A stretch of 13,251 nucleotides of DNA from Pelagophyceae sp. CCMP2097 (Eukaryota > Sar > Pelagophyceae). The notes under the pieces are model-generated. The model did not search any database. It was not told the DNA's origin and saw nothing but the letters and a program-made list of their open reading frames with translations. Made by a program: the position numbers and the translations under genes. The DNA lies in assembly GCA_026770575.1 (NCBI GenBank), contig MU657288.1, positions 47,730 to 60,980 on the forward strand, in the 5' to 3' direction. Within the stretch, counting starts at the first letter, position 1, and every line of letters starts with the position of its first letter. Positions 7,672 through 13,251 of the stretch are shown here, in pieces.

Positions 7672-8551
7672 CTAAACCATCAAACGCGCCGTCCAAAAAC
7701 CTCGCTCCTCCTCCAGGCTTGTAGAGCGCGTCACGGGCTTTCGAACGCCCCGCTCGCGACCCGAATCCGACGTGTGTGTCGGGAGATATGCCCAAAGGCC
7801 TAATTGTCCTACTGTAGGACAATGAGTCCGATCGGCGCTTAATGCAATTTTGTAAAGACTTTTTTTTGTGATGGGCTTATTTTTCCTCCGCAATCGGTTC
7901 GGGTATTTCCAAAAAGCCCGTAACAACTGGGCACATTGCAAAGCCGTGCCGCGCTGGCACGGGACGCGCCTGGCGCTAAGGGGGGCACCAGCCGCGAGCG
8001 CGTGCTCTTGGTGTCTGATCCTGTCCGGCGAAAGTCCACCAAACGCCGGCGTCGGTGTTTTGGAACGGCACCCTGAGGTTGAACCACAGGTCACCTTTGA
8101 GGGTCGTTCTCTTCGCGCAGGCGGCTCTCTGGGAACTTCTTGGGCTCGCTTGTTGGTCTCGCCGAGCCCGTCAATCTGTACCATCATATTCTTAGGCAGC
8201 GCAATACCGGGGCCGTTGCGGCTTTGAAACGGTAAGCCCCCGTTCGTCACGTTTGAGGCTCGTTCTCTCCGCGCAGGTGGTCCCATCGAGACTTCTTGAA
8301 CCCGCATGTTGGGCTCGCCGGGCCCGTCAATCTGTACCATCGTATTCCTAGGCAGCGCAATACCGGCGCCGCTTTGGCTTGAAACGGCAAGCCCCGCGTT
8401 CCTCACGTTCGAGGGTCGTTCTCTCCGCGCAGGCGGCTCTCTGGGAATTTCTTGGGCCCACATGTTGGTCTCGCCGAGCCCGTCATTCGATGCCATCATA
8501 TTCCTAGGCAGCGCGATACCGGCGCCGGGAGAAGCCACTTTGAACTCGCTG
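7672..8551 (-). CDS. Possible exon encoding three 52-aa repeats, unknown product
   Basis: Minus-strand open frame of about 290 codons. Its first half has two full repeats of 52 residues plus a truncated third. Repeat features: GIALPRNMM at the start, then DGLGETN, then EPPARRERPS. The underlying DNA period is exactly 156 bp (three times 52) with no indel, so the frame persists although the copies differ by many substitutions. The rest is basic with no domain I recognise. No good ATG precedes the repeats: upstream is an in-frame TAA, and the first ATG falls within a repeat. The strong acceptor-like CCTTTGTCCAG immediately before 8551 suggests an internal exon. Low complexity, probably disordered. 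It could equally be non-coding satellite DNA that happens to stay open. Confidence 0.3.
7803..7823. repeat. 21-bp perfect inverted repeat
   Basis: ATTGTCCTA and TAGGACAAT flank CTG. It is a compact hairpin in otherwise unassigned sequence and could be a terminator-like or foldback remnant. Confidence 0.6.
8091..8530. repeat. 156-bp tandem repeat, 2.8 copies
   Basis: Copies begin at about 8091, 8247 and 8403, and the last is cut off near 8530. Anchor words such as CGTTCTCT, GCCGAGCCCGTCA and GGCAGCGC recur at exactly 156-bp intervals with no indel but with many base changes. The duplication is therefore not very recent, and its length has been held. The matching protein repeat is described under the minus-strand frame. 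Confidence 0.92.
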
Positions 8552-8932
8552 CTGGACAAAGGCCTTCCCGGAACCAAAAAGGTTTTAAATAAAGTCCTTG
8601 CATTTTCGCATTTACCTGGGATTTACGGGGTACGGGAGCTCAATATTTACCCAAATTAGTTTCCGATACCCCCCAAAAATTGACGCTCCGCGGAGCGGCC
8701 ACGGGCCCACAGACTGGCTACGGGATATTTAGAACGTGCGTTGGCTACGACTCGGTCGGTCCTAGGGCATGGTGCATCAAACGTTTCGATTGTGATTAAT
8801 GACCCAGGGTCCAAAATATGGCCTAGCGCCAACCAGTTGCCCCGTGGCGACTTGATTCCCTCCTCCTTTTTTTACAAAAAAAAAAACACTCTGGGGGCTC
8901 TACAAGGGGTATCGAGGATAAAGCCAGCCTCA
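8552..8932. other. Spacer with no gene seen
   Basis: Mixed composition. It contains a perfect 14-bp palindrome CGCTCCGCGGAGCG (8684-8697) and a T-run followed by an A-run around 8867-8886. No coding potential could be supported. Confidence 0.5.
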
Positions 8933-9619
8933 CGTCTGAGACGCAAAAGAATCGATTCTAGCCAGATTTGATCAATATTCAATTCAAAATCGATTCAAAT
9001 CCGCCTTGTCCGTATCGCGACGTTCGCGTCACAGTCGATGTTCACGGCGTTTCGGCGACTGAACTCGGCGACTCCAGGCGGCCACCGCGACGCCCGCTTG
9101 GGTCTCGCGCGCGTTGCGCGCGCTGCGCGCGCTCGGGAAAGTACCTCGCGAAACACGATGGGTTATGGTCCTTCTAAATTCACCCTTTATATATCAAAGA
9201 AACAACAATATCCCAAGCTGCGAGAATTCGCGGTGGTGATGATGATATTTGAAGCGGAACAATGATACAATTTAGTAGTTGAACGAGACTCGCCCACTGC
9301 GCACAGCGAGTTCGAATCAGGATAAAAAGTGCATTCTGTTATCACGAGCAACACTGTTAGATTGGACGCGATTTAATGGTGTTTGGCAGTGCGGATGGGG
9401 TTTGGGGTTCGAATCTGACTTTTTGCCAAGAATTTACAATTCTTTTATTTAATTTAACTTCTTAAGGGTTATGGTCGTCGTTTATTCAATTCCCGAAAGG
9501 TTCTGAATCGACCCTGAATCGATTCCACATCAGATCAAATCCCCGGAGCAGCGATTCAGGTATCCGATTCAGATTCGACGGGGAATAGATAACGAATCGA
9601 TTATTTTGCGTCTCAGACG
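8933..9619. mobile_element. 687-bp TIR element with self-palindromic ends
   Basis: The ends at 8933-8958 and 9594-9619 are reverse complements at 25 of 26 positions (CGTCTGAGACGCAAAA... inward to ATCGATTC). The tip itself contains the palindrome GTCTGAGAC. Inside, the word AATCGATTC or close variants recurs near 8950, 8988, 9515, 9550 and 9567, like subterminal binding sites. GATTTGATC also occurs near both ends in opposite orientation. There is no transposase and no convincing target duplication (at most CA). It is probably a non-autonomous DNA element. Confidence 0.75.
9309..9416 (+). repeat. Two tRNA B-box / T-arm-like sequences
   Basis: AGTTCGAATCA (9309-9319) and GGTTCGAATCT (9406-9416) match the RNA polymerase III B-box / T-loop consensus GGTTCGANNCC closely. 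Neither is preceded by a foldable D-arm and anticodon arm with matching acceptor strands, so no tRNA gene is called. They may be tRNA-derived (SINE-like) remnants. Confidence 0.4.
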
Positions 9620-9695
9620 CAAGTGGCGCACAATCCAAATTAGATCAGCCACCAACTGAAGTTCAGTTCGCAAATATTTGGGCGAGTGGCGTATC

Positions 9696-10198
9696 TCGAG
9701 CGGAAAGTGTTCCCCTCAAGCACATGCGAGATCACTTGGCGTTGACCTGCCCCCCCCCCGACGTTTATTCCCTCGCTTGCGAGTGCGTTCGTTGCCTGTA
9801 CTCAAAGGTATTAGGTCTACTGCGTCTACTAGCAGCGTGTGTAAAAATGGTTTAACACGAGGTCGCCGGTTCGAGCCCGGCTTTGCGCATAAAAAATTCG
9901 GAAAAATGTCAGCAAGTGATTTGAATGTACGCCGGTTCAAATCCAGGTCTGGGTACCAAAAAAACCTCAATAGGAACTGGATGTGTTTATATACACTTTT
10001 CTTAACTGGCTCCTGGCACTGGGACCGGAATTCCCTTTTGCCAGGGCATACGTCAGTGGCAGGTAGTGTCATATTTTCATGTCAACAGCCGCCCCTTGAT
10101 GTGCAGTCTCGGCTGCTTCTTGGATCAGGTGGTTTTCTCACCCCCAGGCCATCCTTTCACGATCTCGCAGGTGCTTGAGGGGAACACCTTCTGCTCGA
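9696..10198. mobile_element. 503-bp foldback element with 38-bp inverted ends
   Basis: Arms at 9696-9733 and 10161-10198 match as reverse complements at 35 of 38 positions, sharing GTGTTCCCCTCAAGCAC. Loose similarity continues a few bases outward (GTATCTCGAG against TTATATCGAG). The interior has a run of ten C (9750-9759) and two tRNA T-arm-like sequences. The open frames across it are by-products of the repeat. It is probably a MITE or SINE-like unit without its own enzyme. Confidence 0.75.
9865..9944 (+). repeat. tRNA T-arm-like pair inside the foldback element
   Basis: At 9865-9881 a perfect five-pair T-stem (GCCGG / CCGGC) holds the loop TTCGAGC. At 9934-9944 the sequence GGTTCAAATCC is followed by CAGGTCTGGGTACCA, resembling a tRNA 3' end with CCA. 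Neither has a matching 5' acceptor strand or anticodon arm at the right distance, so these are tRNA-like fragments, not genes. A SINE head, or fragments derived from organellar tRNA, would explain them. Confidence 0.45.
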
Positions 10199-10544
10199 TA
10201 TAAACGTTCACTAAAAAGTATCGTCATTTTGGTCGATAACTTGGACTTGATTGAAAAAGTAATAAAAACTCAATAAAAACACCAGAGGCGTCTTCAACGG
10301 CTTTATAAAAACCTTAACGTTTTTGTAGGCTGATCTAATTTCGACTGCGCAAAGTTGTGGCTCCCAGAGGCCGCCTATGGGGGTGGGCGTGTTCGCTATG
10401 GGCTTCCCTGTCCCCTGAGGTGTCCGTGAATTGATCAGCCTCGAGGAGGGCGCCTTGCAAAGGCGCGAACAAGCGCTTCCCCCAATATTTTTGACTAGAT
10501 AAAATCTTAATTTGCCTCCTTACCTTGATTTTGACTTGATTTAG

Positions 10545-10562
10545 CCTCCTCAATCGAGGAGG
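10545..10562. repeat. Short hairpin, 7-bp stem
   Basis: CCTCCTC, AATC, GAGGAGG forms a perfect stem with a 4-nt loop. A related GAGGAGG word occurs near 10443. No role is evident. The surrounding 10342-10890 contains no supported gene. Confidence 0.5.
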
Positions 10563-10911
10563 TTTGGGTCCGGCTGTCAATTGCAGGACCGCAGGAATCG
10601 AAATACTGGCTATGTGACGGGGTGGGTCCGTTCGTACTGGGGTGGTATATGACCGATCCTATAAGATTGCCGCGAGTGGCGCTTCAGGCGAGCCAAAACA
10701 GGCGCTTAGATTTTCAGTTTGAGCGTCTTAACAAACAATTTCGATAGGATCGGGCATCATGGGACTCAGCGCGACGTCCCCTATCATACCATCCCCAACA
10801 AAAAATATACACTTTTTTAACCTTTTCAAATGACAAACGATTTCGGCTTTGCCTCATCACGATTGGCATTTGAAAAAGGGGGGGGGGACCTTTGACGTTT
10901 AAATCAAAAAA

Positions 10912-11130
10912 ATGACGAGAAATTAAAAAGTCAACTTTCAAGACAAAAGAGATAAGATTGAATCTAAAAAATAACGCGAAATTAAAAAGTCAATATTCAA
11001 GATGAAAAAGGTAAGATTAAAAAGAAAAACGCGAAATTTTTTAAAACAATTTTCAAGATGAAAAAGATTCAATTAAATCTAAAAAATAACGTGAAATTAA
11101 AAAATTTTTTAATTAAATTTAAAAAATCCC
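10912..11130. repeat. AT-rich tandem repeat, about 60-bp unit, 3.5 copies
   Basis: Units begin near 10912, 10973, 11028 and 11088 with AACG(C/T)GAAATTAAAAA or a variant. Each carries a TTCAAGATGAAAAAG-like middle and a TAAATCTAAAAAAT end. Copies differ by substitutions and small indels, so this is an old minisatellite. It marks the start of the strongly AT-rich block. Confidence 0.8.
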
Positions 11131-12860
11131 CCCCTCACTTTTCCCAAAATATCTGTGTGGGAAAAAGAAAAATCTTTTTAAGGATTTTAGGATTTGATAA
11201 AACCTTTTTAAATGAACACAGAAATAAGAGCAAGGGAGTCAGAGGTGTCAGAGGTGTCATAGGGGTGTCCCCTCAATGAATTAAAATTATAATCAATAAC
11301 TTTAAATGTTAAAAGAATTCAAAATATTTTTCAAAACTCAAAACCCGATATGTACCAATTAATAGAAATAAAATTTATTTTTCTTCTATACGATGCTCTA
11401 AATTGGAAATGTCCAAAAAAGGGTAATGTAAGAAAGTTAAAATCGATAATAATAATAAAAGGATTTATTTAAATCACCCTTCGAAAAGGATTTTTCAATA
11501 AATTTAATCCAAATATCTTGTGATTCTGAGAAGAAAAGGGCTGTTCGAGTTCGAGTAAATTCGCTAGTTACTAAAACACTTTTAGAGAAATCCAATATTC
11601 ATTATACTTAGTTAATTAAAAAAATTATTCTATTCCTTTAAACTCCGTTTGGTATATTTTCTATCCAATGAGGTTGCGAAACGAAGATTATATGACTAGT
11701 TAAATAATTGGTGTATTTTTAACATGACGGTTCAAACACAGTCATTTGCGGATATTTATCATATTTTAATTCGTTCAATATTTCACTCATAATTTTATAT
11801 AAGAAAAAAAGTTTTTTGGGGGTTCAAAACGGAACATGTACAAAATAAATTATATTTCTAACCATATATATTTTTAAAGGGGGGGAAAATACAAAATTTG
11901 AATCCCAAAAAATAATGCGCCAATGGTATAATTAATTAATTATATATATATATATACACTAGAGGATGATGTTAGTCAATAAGAAATTTTAAACATGTGT
12001 AAGAAGTATGATAGGAAAGAATATAAATTTATTTTAGATCGATTGGCATATTGAAATGAAAGTCGAGAATTTTTTTTAATCCTTGCTAAGTTTTAAAAGA
12101 GTAAAATGTAAAAAAATCATCTTACATCAAAGCAGTTGTTGTGTTACTATTTATCAAGAAGAGACAAAAATAAGAAAAAAGGATGAACCAAGAAAATATA
12201 AATATAATATGAAATGAACGGAAAAAAAAAAATTCAAAAAAATCAGATAGAATAGAATAAATCGGTTTTCCAATAGAATATACAGACATACTGAATTTCA
12301 TCTGTTTTTAGAATTGGTAATTTTGTAATTCGGTATCAAAACCTTGTGTTTTTTTATTTTTATTAAATTGGTAAGAACGGTGGTCCAAAAGGGAATTGTT
12401 TGGTTTAAATATTACTTGAAATTCACGTGTGAGAGGGGTTTTAAAATTGAACCTCTGCTTAAGAATATTTGCTTATGAATCAACTTCCTGGCATAAATTT
12501 TATTATCTAAAATATAGCAATTTGCAGTTAACTTATCTTGTTTTAGCTTTTTAAATGTAATACCATCTATAAAAGATGATATCGTGCTTTCATATTCGCC
12601 GATTGTATCTTAAATTAGAGTTTTTACATTTATTTTCTTTTAAGGAAATTAAACTTCCTTGTTGTTCAAATTTTAAGTTAATGAAATATATTCACCACAC
12701 GTTTGTAAAACAAGAAGGAAAAAACCGACTTTTACTGTCTGTTTGTTATCTGGGGCTGGATAAGTCTTCATTAGTTTTAAAATGTTTCATCCAATATAAA
12801 AGGGAGGTTCGACATGAAAATGCCGCTCATTTTGGCAACTCCACAGCAAATTTGAGAAGA
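11131..12860. other. AT-rich, gene-poor block
   Basis: The composition is conspicuously AT-rich, with poly-A/T tracts and an ATTAATTAATTATATAT microsatellite at about 11930-11956. Stops are dense in all frames. The only open frame of note (12576-12866, 96 codons, plus) is Leu/Lys/Phe-rich with no recognised domain. No organellar gene was recognised. A weak direct repeat is present (CAAAACCCGATATGTACC near 11337; CAAAACGGAACATGTAC near 11825). Confidence 0.7.
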
Positions 12861-12905
12861 CTTTGAGTGGCTGGACATGTTCGGCTCGTCCCAAGGTATC
12901 GGGCT

Positions 12906-13016
12906 GGAGGCGGATCTCTCCCGTTTTTCGAGTATCCCGCGCGCAATCTCGATTTCAGTGTCGCCAAAAGCCGATTTGAGGTGGTTCTCCATTGTCGTCG
13001 GCTGAGATCCGCCTCC
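12906..13016. repeat. 13-bp perfect inverted repeat
   Basis: GGAGGCGGATCTC (12906-12918) and its reverse complement (13004-13016) flank 85 bp. An Arg/Ser-rich minus-strand frame (12777-13079) spans them but carries no recognised domain. This GC-normal segment runs to the right edge and may belong to another repeat. Confidence 0.55.
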
Positions 13017-13251
13017 CTGCCGCTTCATTGGGGTCGGCTGTAGGCCCTGGCGTCGCCAGAGTCCGGCTTGGTGGCCCATGGAGGTGCCGGATTTGGCCCA
13101 AAATTTAGGCTATGGGCTCCGTTTTGTAAGTTGTGGGCCCCATTTCACTTAAAACTCCCATGCAAATCCGCAATTACGCGGAAATGGTGTCAAGTTTTAC
13201 ACCGTTTTATTCTTGAAAGCGGCTTCACGGTCGGCGGATCGAGCCCGTAAA

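Larger units (their letters stand above)
9637..10341. repeat. Outer 14-bp inverted repeats enclosing a nested foldback
   Basis: AAATTAGATCAGCC at 9637-9650 has a perfect reverse complement at 10328-10341. A further near copy (AATTGATCAGCCT) lies at 10429-10441 in the left orientation. The pair encloses the 38-bp inverted repeat unit at 9696-10198. Together they look like a 705-bp element, or one element inserted in another. No flanking duplication was recognised. Confidence 0.55.

Noticed and set aside
8091..8530. CRISPR array
   Set aside because: The 156-bp units are contiguous, with no short repeat and unique spacer pattern, in a eukaryotic setting.
9840..9960. Complete tRNA gene
   Set aside because: T-arms are good, but no matching 5' acceptor strand, D-arm or anticodon arm can be folded at the correct spacing.
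9716..10072. Minus-strand frame with PGSNRRP-like sequence
   Set aside because: This is the familiar false translation of a tRNA T-arm, not a protein.
12576..12866. Protein gene of 96 codons in the AT-rich block
   Set aside because: No domain, composition follows local AT bias, and the end crosses the composition border.
12777..13079. Minus-strand protein gene of 100 codons
   Set aside because: The peptide has some protein-like stretches but no domain, and it spans an inverted repeat; too weak to list as a gene.

Overview
The window is nuclear DNA of a eukaryote, most likely a unicellular alga or another protist. It holds one clear protein gene, on the plus strand, interrupted by several very short GT-AG introns. 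There is no sign of bacterial gene organisation. The gene is GC-rich, while the DNA 7-9 kb downstream is very AT-rich. No rRNA gene, complete tRNA gene or CRISPR array was seen. The species cannot be named from this sequence. The gene's sequence style (TGEP in the A domain, GC-rich exons, introns of 49-130 bp ending in TAG or CAG) would fit a stramenopile- or haptophyte-type alga, but that is inference.

Positions 1-367 hold inverted repeats and palindromes, then a GC-rich leader. Positions 368-3807 hold a P-type ATPase of the plasma-membrane proton pump class (P3A). I reconstruct it as seven exons. Each splice keeps frame and rebuilds a family motif, and the total is exactly 2955 nt (984 aa plus stop). 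All core catalytic motifs are present, so the gene looks intact. Only the first junction is uncertain.

From about 4.3 to 10.6 kb there is no confident gene. The stretch is a patchwork of foldback or transposon-like DNA. It includes a 27-bp inverted repeat pair at 4.35/4.64 kb and a 1353-bp non-autonomous element with about 50-70 bp terminal inverted repeats and a TAA duplication (4934-6286). Inside that element is a nested 67-bp, nearly perfect palindrome. Further on are an exact-period 156-bp tandem repeat that stays open on the minus strand as 52-residue protein repeats (8091-8530), a 687-bp element (8933-9619), and a nested pair of inverted repeats around tRNA-like T-arm sequences (9637-10341).

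From about 10.8 to 12.85 kb the sequence changes sharply to AT-rich, gene-poor DNA that opens with about 60-bp tandem repeats. The last 400 bp return to mixed composition with a short inverted repeat.

The pump would use ATP to export protons and energise the plasma membrane. The downstream material looks like mobile or structural DNA rather than genes working with it. The points most worth checking are the minus-strand 52-aa repeat ORF, the nested palindromes, the transposon-like elements and the 2-kb AT-rich block.
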